64,000 nt of DNA. It comes from Serratia ureilytica. Lineage in GTDB: Bacteria > Pseudomonadota > Gammaproteobacteria > Enterobacterales > Enterobacteriaceae. Location of the stretch: contig NZ_JABXOF010000001.1 in assembly GCF_013375155.1 (NCBI RefSeq), positions 62,001 to 126,000 of the forward strand, written 5' to 3'. Below the pieces are notes generated by a model. It saw only the letters and a list, made by a program, of their open reading frames with translations. It did not search any database and was not told the origin of the DNA. Within the stretch, counting starts at the first letter, position 1. Each line of letters opens with the position of its first letter. The position numbers were made by a program, and so were the translations under genes. Positions 41,482-49,657 of the stretch are shown piece after piece.

Positions 41482-42402
41482 ATGCCGATATCCCTGCCGT
41501 CGCTCGACGTATTGAAAACCTTTGTGGTGGTGGCGCAACGCCTCAACTTTACCCATGCCGCCCGGCAGCTGCACCTGACGCAGGGGGCGGTCAGCCGGCA
41601 AATTCTCGGGCTGGAACAGCGTCTGGGCTATCCGCTGTTCAGCCGTCAGGCGCGCGGTTTGGCGCTGACGCCGCAGGGCGCGCAGCTGCTGGCGCCGGTA
41701 CAGCAGGCGCTGGGGCAGTTGGATGAAGCCCTGACGCGGGCCGCCGCTCCGCCGGGGGCGCTGCGCATCAAATGCCCGACCTGCGCCATGCGCTGGGTGC
41801 TGCCGCGCATCATTCGCCTGCAAAATGAACGGCCGGACATGCATATCGAGCTGACCGCCTCGGTGTCGCACGGCCTGGATTTCAGTACCGAGCAGTTTGA
41901 CGCCGCGGTGGTATTCGGCCGGCCGCCGGGTAAAAAGCTGACCGCGCACTTGCTGTTCGACGAAATCCTCACGCCGGTCTGCACGCCGACGTTCCTGCCG
42001 CCGGCAGCCCGGTTGACGGACTTGACGGACAAAACCCTGCTGCACCCGACGCGCGATCGGCGCGACTGGCTGCGCTGGCTGAAGGCGGCGGGCGCCGATG
42101 CGTTGCCGTCCGGCAAGGCCCAGCATTTCGATACCCTCGATCTGGCGATGAGCGCCGCGCTGCAGGGATTCGGCATCGCCATCGGCGATCTGTGCCTGCT
42201 GGAGGAGGATATTCAGGCGCAGCGCATCGTAACGCCGTTCCCGCTCTGCGTCAGCAGCGGCGCGGCCTATTATTTGGTCTATCCTGAACGCACGGTGGCG
42301 CCGCCGACGTTAACCGCGCTGATCGATTTTCTGGCGACGGAGGCCGCCGACAGCCGCGCCCGGCTGCAGAATTACCTGCCGATAACCTGTAATGCTTTGT
42401 AA
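41482..42402 (+). CDS. LysR-family regulator
   Basis: A 306-residue LysR regulator. The winged helix is at residues 8-65 (LDVLKTFVVVAQRLNFTHAARQLHLTQGAVS) and the effector domain from about 93, with RIKCPTCAMRWVLPRIIRLQ. It is divergent from ybdL with a 118-bp spacer, so ybdL and the binding-protein gene are its likely targets. The effector is unknown. Confidence 0.87.
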   Translation: MPISLPSLDVLKTFVVVAQRLNFTHAARQLHLTQGAVSRQILGLEQRLGYPLFSRQARGLALTPQGAQLLAPVQQALGQLDEALTRAAAPPGALRIKCPTCAMRWVLPRIIRLQNERPDMHIELTASVSHGLDFSTEQFDAAVVFGRPPGKKLTAHLLFDEILTPVCTPTFLPPAARLTDLTDKTLLHPTRDRRDWLRWLKAAGADALPSGKAQHFDTLDLAMSAALQGFGIAIGDLCLLEEDIQAQRIVTPFPLCVSSGAAYYLVYPERTVAPPTLTALIDFLATEAADSRARLQNYLPITCNAL

Positions 42403-42514
42403 ACATTACCGATGCGAATTCCCTTGGCGATGAAACAGAGTGTGGCAAACTGTTTCTTCACTCCGATTAAACTCCGCGGCGTTGGCGGCGGAAACACGCC
42501 TGAGATAAAACAAG

Positions 42515-44812
42515 ATGAAATGGCTTTGTGTGGTGAGTATGTTGTCCGGTCTGGCCCTCAGCCCGGTTTTTGCGCAGGAAACGCCGATAACGCAGGGCAT
42601 TCACGCCCAGCAGCGCGACGCCTTCGTGTCCAATTTGATGAAGCAGATGACGCTGGAAGAGAAGATTGGCCAGCTGCGGCTGATCAGCGTCGGGCCGGAT
42701 AACCCGAAAGAAGCGATCCGCGAGGGGATCCGCAAAGGGCAGATCGGCGCCATCTTCAATACCGTCACCCGGCCGGATATCCGGGTGATGCAGGATCAGG
42801 CGATGCAGCTCAGCCGCCTGAAAATCCCGTTGTTCTTTGCCTATGACGTGGTGCACGGCCAGCGCACCGTGTTCCCGATCAGCCTGGGGCTGGCGGCCAG
42901 CTTCGATCTGGAAGCCATCGCGCTCAGCGCCCGCGTGGCGGCGCAGGAGGCCAGCGACGACGGCCTGAACATGACCTTCGCGCCGATGGTCGATATCACC
43001 CGCGATCCGCGCTGGGGCCGGGTCTCCGAAGGCTTCGGCGAAGACACCTGGCTGGTCTCGAAAATCGCCAAGGTGATGGTCGATGGTTTCCAGAACGGCG
43101 ATCCGGCCAAACCCGGTTCGGTGATGGCCAGCGTCAAGCACTTTGCATTGTACGGCGCCGTCGAAGGCGGCCGCGATTACAACACCGTCGACATGAGCCC
43201 GCTGCGCATGCATCAGGACTATCTGCCGCCTTACAAAGCGGCGGTGGACGCCGGCAGCGGCGGAGTGATGGTGTCGCTCAACTCGGTGAACGGCGTGCCG
43301 GCCACCGCCAACCCGTGGCTGCTGAAAGATCTGCTGCGCGAGCAGTGGGGCTTTAAAGGCATCACCATCAGCGACCACGGCGCGATTAAGGAACTGATTA
43401 AGCACGGCGTGGCCGCCGACGCGCGCGACGCGGTGCGCCTGGCGATCACCTCCGGCGTCGACATGAGCATGAGCGACGAGTTCTACGACAAATACCTGCC
43501 GGGTCTGGTGAAAGACGGGCTGGTGCCTGAAAGCGATATCGACCGCGCCTGCCGCGACGTGCTGAACACCAAGTATGACATGGGGTTGTTCACCAATCCT
43601 TACGTGCATTTGGGCCCGGCGGGTTCCGATCCGCAGGACACCAACGCCGAAAGCCGTCTGCATCGCGCCGAAGCGCGGGTGGTGGCACGTAAAACAATGG
43701 TGCTGCTGAAGAACGATAAGCAGACGCTGCCGCTGAGCAAACAGGCGACCATTGCGCTGGTCGGGCCGATGGCCGACAGCCAGCGCGACGTGATGGGCAG
43801 TTGGTCCGCCGCCGGGGTGGTCAAGCAGTCGGTCACCCTGCGCGAGGGGCTGGAGCGGGCGGTGGGCGATAAGGCGCGCATTCTGTACGCCAAGGGCGCC
43901 AACGTCACGCAGGATAAAGGCATCATCGACTACCTGAACGAGTATGAGCCAGCGGTGGCGTTCGATACCCGTTCGCCGCAGCAGATGATCGACGAAGCGG
44001 TGCAGGCGGCGAACAAGGCCGACGTGGTGGTGGCGGTGGTGGGCGAATCGCAGGGCATGGCGCACGAGGCCTCCAGCCGCGCCGACATCACGATCCCGCA
44101 GAGCCAGCGCGATCTGATCGCCGCGTTGAAAGCCACCGGCAAGCCGCTGGTGCTGGTGCTGATGAACGGCCGCCCGCTGGCGCTGAGCTGGGAGAGCGAG
44201 CAGGCGGACGCGATGCTGGAAACCTGGTACAGCGGCACCGAGGGCGGCAACGCGGTGGCGGACGTGCTGTTCGGCGACTACAACCCGTCGGGCAAGCTGC
44301 CGATGACCTTCCCGCGCTCGGTCGGCCAGATCCCGATGTACTACAACCACCTGAACACCGGCCGCCCGTTCGGCAAGGAGAATCCGGGCAAGTACACCTC
44401 GCGCTACTTCGATTCGCCGAACGGCCCGCTGTATCCGTTCGGTTACGGCCTGAGCTACACCACCTTCAGCCTGTCGGATCTGAAACTGTCCAGCCCGACG
44501 ATGGCGCGCAACGGCAAGCTAACCGCCAGCGTCACGCTGAAAAATACCGGCAAGTACGACGGCGCCACGGTGGTGCAGCTGTATCTGCAGGACGTGACCG
44601 CGTCGGTCAGCCGGCCGGTAAAAGAGCTGCGCAACTTCAAGAAAGTGACGCTGAAGGCCGGTCAGTCGCAGCAGGTTGAGCTGCCGATTAGCGAAGACGA
44701 TCTGAAGTTCTACAACGCCAGCTTGAAATGGGGGGCGGAGCCGGGCAAATTCAACGTGTTCGTCGGCCTGGACTCCGACAACGTGCAGGCGCAAAGTTTT
44801 ACGCTGAAGTAA
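42515..44812 (+). CDS. bglX: Periplasmic beta-glucosidase BglX
   Basis: A 765-residue GH3 beta-glucosidase exported by a signal peptide (MKWLCVVSMLSGLALSPVFA). Domain order: TIM barrel, with KHFALYGAVEGGRDYN and the nucleophile Asp in GITISDHGAIKEL; then an alpha/beta sandwich, with VGESQGMAHEASSRADI and WYSGTEGGNAVADVLFGDYNPSGKLP; then a C-terminal fibronectin-III-like domain starting near YGLSYTTFSL. Length and sequence match E. coli BglX. The ribosome site is weak. A hairpin and a second plus-strand gene follow. Confidence 0.96.
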   Translation: MKWLCVVSMLSGLALSPVFAQETPITQGIHAQQRDAFVSNLMKQMTLEEKIGQLRLISVGPDNPKEAIREGIRKGQIGAIFNTVTRPDIRVMQDQAMQLSRLKIPLFFAYDVVHGQRTVFPISLGLAASFDLEAIALSARVAAQEASDDGLNMTFAPMVDITRDPRWGRVSEGFGEDTWLVSKIAKVMVDGFQNGDPAKPGSVMASVKHFALYGAVEGGRDYNTVDMSPLRMHQDYLPPYKAAVDAGSGGVMVSLNSVNGVPATANPWLLKDLLREQWGFKGITISDHGAIKELIKHGVAADARDAVRLAITSGVDMSMSDEFYDKYLPGLVKDGLVPESDIDRACRDVLNTKYDMGLFTNPYVHLGPAGSDPQDTNAESRLHRAEARVVARKTMVLLKNDKQTLPLSKQATIALVGPMADSQRDVMGSWSAAGVVKQSVTLREGLERAVGDKARILYAKGANVTQDKGIIDYLNEYEPAVAFDTRSPQQMIDEAVQAANKADVVVAVVGESQGMAHEASSRADITIPQSQRDLIAALKATGKPLVLVLMNGRPLALSWESEQADAMLETWYSGTEGGNAVADVLFGDYNPSGKLPMTFPRSVGQIPMYYNHLNTGRPFGKENPGKYTSRYFDSPNGPLYPFGYGLSYTTFSLSDLKLSSPTMARNGKLTASVTLKNTGKYDGATVVQLYLQDVTASVSRPVKELRNFKKVTLKAGQSQQVELPISEDDLKFYNASLKWGAEPGKFNVFVGLDSDNVQAQSFTLK

Positions 44813-44818
44813 CCCTGT

Positions 44819-44848
44819 CCCCCTCGTTCGCCGCGCTGAGCGAGGGGG
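44819..44848 (+). terminator. Intercistronic hairpin after bglX
   Basis: An 8-bp stem CCCCCTCG / CGAGGGGG without a T run; it may limit read-through into the next gene or stabilise bglX mRNA. Confidence 0.5.
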
Positions 44849-44883
44849 CATCCATTCCCGCTAACGTCATCGGAGCTTGCCTC

Positions 44884-45807
44884 ATGAAACGCTATCTGGA
44901 CTGCAGCGCCAGCGATCTGGCCGATATCGGCAAAGCCGACCTGCTCTACGCCATCCGCGCCAGCGAAGGGCGCATTTTGGTCAGCGAAACCATCGCGGTC
45001 ACTCAGCCGCTGCTCAATAACGTCACCAATGCCGAGCTGGCGGCCAGCCAGGGCGCCGACCTGCTGCTGCTGAACCTGTTCGACGTCGACCAGCCGCACA
45101 TCGCGGGCCTGCCTGCCGACGTGCCGCCGCAGGAGGCGCTGCGCACGCTGCAGCGCCTGACCGGGCGGGTGATCGGGGTGAACCTGGAGGCCGTCGATCC
45201 GGCTTTCGCCAGCGAACATAACGACTTTTGGCAGATGACGGCGGGCCGCGCCGCCACCGCCGAGAATGCGCGCAAGCTGTATCAGCTCGGCGCGCGCATG
45301 CTGGTGCTGACCGGCAATCCGAACAACGGCGTCAGCAATCAGGCGATCGCCGCCGCGCTGAAAGCGATCCGCGATGAAGTGGGCGACGAGATGGTGCTGG
45401 TGACCGGCAAAATGCACGGCGCCGGCATTGTGCGCGAAAGCGGCAGCCAACTGATCGGCGAGCAGGACATCGCGCTGTTCGTGGAGAACGGTGCGGACAT
45501 CGTGCTGTTGCCGGCGCCGGGCACCATTCCCGGCATGTCGCAGGAGAAAGTGGCGGCGCTGATCGCCTTTGCCCAGCGGCAGGGGGCGCTGGCGATGACG
45601 GCCATCGGCACCTCGCAAGAGGGGGCCGACGTGCAGACCGTGCGGCAGATTGCGCTGATGAGCAAAATGGCCGGCGCGGATCTGCACCATATCGGCGATA
45701 CCGGCTATTTGGGGCTGGCGCTGCCGGAAAACATCTTCGCCTACAGCGTAGCGATTCGCGGCGTGCGCCACACCTACAGCCGCATGGCGCGTTCAATTAA
45801 CCGCTGA
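44884..45807 (+). CDS. Uncharacterised TIM-barrel-like protein (DUF7916-type)
   Basis: A 307-residue cytosolic protein beginning MKRYLDCSASDLADIGKADL. Alternating strands and helices (GADLLLLNLFDVD, GVNLEAVD, GARMLVLTGNPNNGVSN, VLVTGKMHGAG, GADIVLLPAPGTIPGM) suggest a TIM barrel. Relatives are often mislabelled haloacid dehalogenase-like and, as I recall, occur near beta-glucoside PTS genes. The 71-bp gap after bglX in the same direction suggests linkage to beta-glucoside use. The start has GGAGC upstream. No reaction can be assigned. Confidence 0.65.
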   Translation: MKRYLDCSASDLADIGKADLLYAIRASEGRILVSETIAVTQPLLNNVTNAELAASQGADLLLLNLFDVDQPHIAGLPADVPPQEALRTLQRLTGRVIGVNLEAVDPAFASEHNDFWQMTAGRAATAENARKLYQLGARMLVLTGNPNNGVSNQAIAAALKAIRDEVGDEMVLVTGKMHGAGIVRESGSQLIGEQDIALFVENGADIVLLPAPGTIPGMSQEKVAALIAFAQRQGALAMTAIGTSQEGADVQTVRQIALMSKMAGADLHHIGDTGYLGLALPENIFAYSVAIRGVRHTYSRMARSINR

Positions 45808-45862
45808 AATGGCTGCCGCTTGCGGGCTTTTCTTCCGATAGGCAACACTCGCAACGCATAGC

Positions 45863-46378
45863 CTAATAACGCCGGCAGACAAAGGTCGGGCTTTGAAGCG
45901 TACTGACCACATACAGATTGCCGAGTACGTGTTCGACGGCGACATGGTAGGAGATTCGGGGATCTTCCGACTGCAAAAAGGTCGCCCAAAGGGGGGCGGG
46001 AACCGTATCTCCGGCATGTTTACGGTCGGCGGCGAATCGCAGCGTGTACCCATCGCCGCCGCCAACCTCTTCAGCCGCCTCGTCGCCGGGGGTGTCATAC
46101 ACATAGTGAAGTTCGCGGTTCAGCACATAGGTTTTTTCTTGCCGCTCGATAAAACCATTGAGCCTGATAAAGCCAGTGCCGTTGTGGTAGAGGAAAAAAT
46201 ACATCTTTGCTTTTAAAACCGCGGCGGGCTCCATGGCTGGGCCATAGCGGTTGCGCGCGGTGATCTCCGCTTCGCAACGCAGTAAGGTTTTAGGATGGTG
46301 CGACAGCTGGGCGACCTGGCTTGCCAGGGGCGCCATCAGCAATAACAAGCCGACGATAAAGCGTGTTTTTTTGTTCAT
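45863..46378 (-). CDS. Exported protein coupled to a ToxR-like regulator
   Basis: A 171-residue protein with an N-terminal hydrophobic segment (FIVGLLLLMAPLASQVAQ) that looks like a signal peptide or anchor. The rest is soluble, with MYFFLYHNGTGFIRLNGFIERQ and a C-terminal CRRY. Two cysteines remain in the mature part. It starts at 46378, overlapping the stop of the ToxR-like gene (ATGA). Regulator-plus-periplasmic-partner pairs of this kind (ToxR/ToxS, TcpP/TcpH, PsaE/PsaF) are known; the role is inferred from this. I do not recognise a family. Confidence 0.65.
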   Translation of the reverse strand: MNKKTRFIVGLLLLMAPLASQVAQLSHHPKTLLRCEAEITARNRYGPAMEPAAVLKAKMYFFLYHNGTGFIRLNGFIERQEKTYVLNRELHYVYDTPGDEAAEEVGGGDGYTLRFAADRKHAGDTVPAPLWATFLQSEDPRISYHVAVEHVLGNLYVVSTLQSPTFVCRRY

Positions 46379-47178
46379 GGCGTCATACCGTCGGTGTTTT
46401 TGATCGTGCGGCACCGGCCATATTGACCGGGTTGCGCCAGATTGCAGATGGCGATGAAGGTGACCTGAAAAGGAAGATTGGGGTTGGCGATTTTGGTGTA
46501 GAACAGATCGGCGGGCGTTGTGCCGCAGTCGGTCGCTTCAGCTTTCAATGCAGCGGCAATTTGCGCTTGCGTTTCACGCCGGTCGTTCAGCGCGGCGGTT
46601 TCCAACGTAAAAACGTTGCACTGCTCATGGCGATAAAAAAAATCGACCTGGGCGTTTTTGAACGCGTGAACCGGCCGGTTGAACCACAATAAAGCGCAGA
46701 CGAGGCTAAAGCACGCAATCATCATCAATGCTGCGGCAAGGGGCGCTTTATTTGCCTGGCAGATATTCCCACGCCGTTTTAACAGTGCGCCGGCCCGGGT
46801 CAACAGGGTGGGAATAACCGCTTTTTGGTTTTCCGGTGAGCGCATGTTTTCGCATGAGGTAATTTCCGCTTCAAGAATGAACCCCAGTTTGGGGATGGTA
46901 ATAATGATTTGCGGATCCAGCGCCAGCGATTCAAACGCTTTTCTTATCTCACTGATGCAACCATTCAGATTATTGTTTGAACCCACAAAACCATTATCTT
47001 CCCAGACCCGCTGCATCAAATGCCTGCGGGTGAGCATCTCTTTATGATGGGTAACCAACTCTAACAACAAGCGGGTGGCAGGGTTAGATAACGGCATAAA
47101 AGATTCCCGTTCATTGATGATGAACAATGCGCGTTCGGCAGGTGAGAAAATAATCATCTGATTAATGACGTATTCCAT
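46375..47178 (-). CDS. ToxR/CadC-like membrane-bound winged-helix regulator
   Basis: A 267-residue one-component regulator. Residues 1-108 form an OmpR-type winged helix (LLLELVTHHKEMLTRRHLMQRVWED; NNNLNGCISEIRKAFESL; IITIPKLGFIL). A single transmembrane helix lies at about 146-167 (APLAAALMMIACFSLVCALLWF), followed by a roughly 100-residue periplasmic domain with cysteines that could form disulfides. It is coupled to the exported protein downstream. It is divergent from the small-protein/O-antigen-ligase genes, which are candidate targets. Confidence 0.87.
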   Translation of the reverse strand: MEYVINQMIIFSPAERALFIINERESFMPLSNPATRLLLELVTHHKEMLTRRHLMQRVWEDNGFVGSNNNLNGCISEIRKAFESLALDPQIIITIPKLGFILEAEITSCENMRSPENQKAVIPTLLTRAGALLKRRGNICQANKAPLAAALMMIACFSLVCALLWFNRPVHAFKNAQVDFFYRHEQCNVFTLETAALNDRRETQAQIAAALKAEATDCGTTPADLFYTKIANPNLPFQVTFIAICNLAQPGQYGRCRTIKNTDGMTP

Positions 47179-47541
47179 AATGTGCTGCTTGCCCTTATAG
47201 CGACGGCGAAATTTAGCGAGGACAGAGTTATCTATTATTTTTCACCCGTCAAGATGATGGCGATTTTTTCATGTTGTGAAATTTTTGGCGAAAGTTCAAA
47301 CGTACGGGGGGCGCCAGTTTTATAATATTAGGTTTTCTTTGTTTTGGTTTTTAATTCCTTATTTTTATTATCTTTAGGAATTAAAAACTGTTTTTATGGT
47401 TAAATTTAATACATATATCTTGATTTTGGCTGCGGCGATACTATGGAACTCGCTGGGAAATGCGACAGGATTTTGCCGGTAATCCACGTTTAAATTGCGG
47501 GCTTTCTTTGCTTGAAGCCTGAATGGCCAAGAGGAAAAGGT
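47179..47541. other. 363-bp AT-rich spacer between the ToxR-like gene and the small membrane protein
   Basis: Clearly AT-rich compared with its surroundings. It contains a 28-codon frame (47396-47482) with a hydrophobic core and should hold the divergent promoters. AGGAATTAAAAA and TAATTCCTTATTTTTATT around 47350-47390 form an imperfect inverted repeat. No operator is recognised. Confidence 0.55.
47396..47482 (+). CDS. Possible 28-residue hydrophobic peptide
   Basis: The frame starts MVKFNTYILILAAAILW and ends with GFCR: a short basic start followed by a hydrophobic run, like a signal peptide or a single-helix small protein. No good ribosome site. It precedes another small membrane-protein gene by 59 bp. 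Low certainty. Confidence 0.3.
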   Translation: MVKFNTYILILAAAILWNSLGNATGFCR

Positions 47542-47694
47542 ATGTTTAAAAGAAACTGGACGCTTTTACGCTACAGGCGAAAGCTTTTTGAAACTATTCA
47601 ATCTGTCGGGATTGTGATGGCGATAATTACCGGGCTGGTGTTGCTGACAGGCATTTCTTTTATTGCAATTGAAAAATGGCTTAGCCTTTTCTGA
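47542..47694 (+). CDS. Small membrane protein (50 residues)
   Basis: A 50-residue protein beginning MFKRNWTLLRYRRKLFETIQ, a basic N-terminal segment, followed by one long hydrophobic helix (VGIVMAIITGLVLLTGISFI) and a short tail. GAGGAAAAGG is ideally placed before the ATG at 47542. The O-antigen-ligase-like gene follows after 36 bp in the same direction, so they are probably co-transcribed. It could be a subunit of, or a substrate for, that membrane enzyme. No family is recognised. Confidence 0.6.
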   Translation: MFKRNWTLLRYRRKLFETIQSVGIVMAIITGLVLLTGISFIAIEKWLSLF

Positions 47695-47730
47695 TGATTT
47701 TTCAGATAGATATTTTGGGATGAAATTATT

Positions 47731-49017
47731 ATGTCTATTCCATGTTTAAAGTTCATGGTGATGGTCTATGTCAGCGTATTGCTTTTGTTGGGTGGCTATA
47801 TTTATCACTATGATATGAACTATTTCTCGCTGACGTTTCCATATTCTCTTGTGATTGGGATTGTGCTGTTTGCTTTATTGGGCGTCGGCGGCGCGCTCCT
47901 TTTTTTGCGAAAAGCGTGGGGGATGACCCCCGCGTGTTTTTTCTTTGCGCTGGGCGCGGTGATATTGCTGCTGCCCCTTTTTTATTCTCGTGCCGAGTGG
48001 GGCGTGCTTACCGTCGGGCGAATGGCCTGCCTGTTTGGCAGTTGGATTATTTACTTTATCCTATTGCAATATCGGGTCATGCAGCACGTGCGTATTGCGT
48101 TTATCTATACGCTGGTATTAGCCGCAGCCGTGGGAGGCATTTGGCTTTTTTCCTTCCCGGCCGAGGCGGCGGCAGGCTATGCCGGCAGCGGGGGGCGTTG
48201 GCCGGATGCCGCGAGCAGTTTATTGGCGAGCGGATTATTGGCGGGATGGGGGCTGACGGTGTTGCCTCGGTTCCGCATGTTGCGCCGAGATAGCGAGCGA
48301 TGGCGTATTTTACTCTTGCTGCCGCTCTTGATCGGTTTATCCGCCGCGCTGGGCTGGGGGGCATCGCAGACCGTTTGTCTCAGCGTGGTATTGGGTGCCG
48401 CGCTGTTGACCCTGATGTTTGTGCGCAGATACCCGCTGCATTGCGTGCTCGCGCTGCTGATGACGGCATTGGGATTCTGCCTGGCGATATTGGCGGATGA
48501 ATTGAACGCCGGCGTTCGTTTGTCGAACGCCGCGCCGTGCTGCGATACGCTGCTTGATTCGCTGGCGCTGGTGGTAGAGCGGCCCTGGTTAGGATGGGGC
48601 TATGGCCGATTCGAGCATGGCTTTGAGCATTTACAGGCCCATGCGCTGCCCGCGGTGGCGCGGGCAGGCGCAGCGCGGCAACCCTATAATGAGCTCCTGC
48701 TGTGGTGGATAGAAGGCGGCGTCGTTGCGTTGGCGGGCATGCTGTGCCTGCTGGCGGGCGTGGCGGCGCTGGTGCACCAAACATGGCGACGGGAGCGCAT
48801 CGCCGCCCGCTTGCACAGCCCGGCCGCCGGGGAAGAGGCCGCGTTGGCGACGAGCGGCATTCCCTTGCTGCTGTGCGCGCAGTTTTCCTACCCGTTCGGG
48901 CTGTCGCTCATCCAATGGGCGGTTTTGACGCTGCTGCTCGTTACGTTGGATGGGCGCAGCAGGCTCAATGCCGGCCGGTTTTGCCGGTTTGTTTTCGCGC
49001 GGAGGGAAACGGCGTGA
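47731..49017 (+). CDS. O-antigen ligase / PglL-like membrane protein
   Basis: A 428-residue polytopic protein with about eleven helices. The large periplasmic loop near residues 285-340 contains GWGYGRFEHGFEHLQ and QPYNELLLWWIEGGVVALAG, the pattern of the Wzy_C superfamily (WaaL ligases, Wzy polymerases, PglL/TfpO O-oligosaccharyltransferases); the N-E-L and E-G-G parts are typical. Which of these three it is cannot be told from sequence. No lipopolysaccharide genes are adjacent. The LuxR-type gene overlaps its stop (GTGA). Confidence 0.72.
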   Translation: MSIPCLKFMVMVYVSVLLLLGGYIYHYDMNYFSLTFPYSLVIGIVLFALLGVGGALLFLRKAWGMTPACFFFALGAVILLLPLFYSRAEWGVLTVGRMACLFGSWIIYFILLQYRVMQHVRIAFIYTLVLAAAVGGIWLFSFPAEAAAGYAGSGGRWPDAASSLLASGLLAGWGLTVLPRFRMLRRDSERWRILLLLPLLIGLSAALGWGASQTVCLSVVLGAALLTLMFVRRYPLHCVLALLMTALGFCLAILADELNAGVRLSNAAPCCDTLLDSLALVVERPWLGWGYGRFEHGFEHLQAHALPAVARAGAARQPYNELLLWWIEGGVVALAGMLCLLAGVAALVHQTWRRERIAARLHSPAAGEEAALATSGIPLLLCAQFSYPFGLSLIQWAVLTLLLVTLDGRSRLNAGRFCRFVFARRETA

Positions 49018-49616
49018 ACACGGTCATCAATATCGCCTTCCTGGATATCGACTGCTTTTTTGTCGCCGGGGCGTATCGGGCGTTGAGCGACTATTTTAGT
49101 GAACGTGGCATCGAGGCGCGCTGCAGCGAGCCGATGAATGCCGACCTTGTGTTCCAGGCGATCGCCAAAGGCGACATGGCGCGTTTTTGCCATCCTCCCC
49201 ATGCTCCTCACGCCCTTTATCTCGCCGTTTACGATCTCAGAGAAGCTCGCATTCGCGCCATTTCGGGGTGCCTGAGGGAAGCGGGGAGGGTGTACCGCAA
49301 TGAAGGCGTCGCAAAGCTGTTGCACACGGTAGCGCGGGTGATAAAAGGCCGAACCGGCGGCGCCTGCGGTTTTTCTTGTTGCGCCTGGTGCCAGCCGTTG
49401 CCATTGACGCCGCAGGAAAAACAAGTGATGCGTTACCTGAGTTGGGAAATGACGCCGACCGCCATTGCCCGTCGGCTTCGGGTCAGCATCAAGACGGTGA
49501 GCACGCATAAACGGGCGGTGATGAGAAAGATGCATTTTCAGCGCGATGCGGAGCTTTACCGCTGGTTGCGTCTGGGGGAGTTCGGTCAGGGAAATGGCGA
49601 TAGCCACGTCGTCTGA
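49014..49616 (+). CDS. LuxR-type helix-turn-helix regulator
   Basis: A 200-residue DNA-binding protein. The C-terminal LuxR domain is at about 130-190 (PLTPQEKQVMRYLSWEMTPTAIARRL; RVSIKTVSTHKRAVMRKMHFQRDAELYRWL), like RcsB/FimZ-type regulators. The N-terminal half resembles a degenerate receiver (NIAFLDIDCFFVAGAYRALSDYF) without a clear phosphorylation Asp. The start is GTG at 49014, overlapping the O-antigen-ligase-like stop, with GGAGGG upstream. Coupling to a surface-glycan or glycosylation gene suggests control of surface structures or motility. Confidence 0.8.
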   Translation: MNTVINIAFLDIDCFFVAGAYRALSDYFSERGIEARCSEPMNADLVFQAIAKGDMARFCHPPHAPHALYLAVYDLREARIRAISGCLREAGRVYRNEGVAKLLHTVARVIKGRTGGACGFSCCAWCQPLPLTPQEKQVMRYLSWEMTPTAIARRLRVSIKTVSTHKRAVMRKMHFQRDAELYRWLRLGEFGQGNGDSHVV

Positions 49617-49632
49617 GCGATGGTATAGCAGG

Positions 49633-49652
49633 TCCGGGCCTGGCGGCCCGGA
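49633..49652. terminator. Hairpin between convergent LuxR-type and hydrolase genes
   Basis: Perfect 8-bp stem TCCGGGCC / GGCCCGGA, four-base loop; no T run. Confidence 0.5.
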
Positions 49653-49657
49653 GCGAC

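Noticed and set aside
42467-44350. A 627-codon minus-strand frame antisense to bglX, and similar long antisense frames under dld, ddlA, lsrK and others
   Set aside because: These arise from high GC at third codon positions. They are rich in His, Arg, Gln and Gly, lack ribosome sites and match no fold, while the opposite strand carries well-conserved proteins.
44884-45807. Haloacid dehalogenase function for the gene after bglX
   Set aside because: The DxDxT phosphatase motif expected for HAD enzymes is not visible; the strand-helix pattern looks like a TIM barrel.
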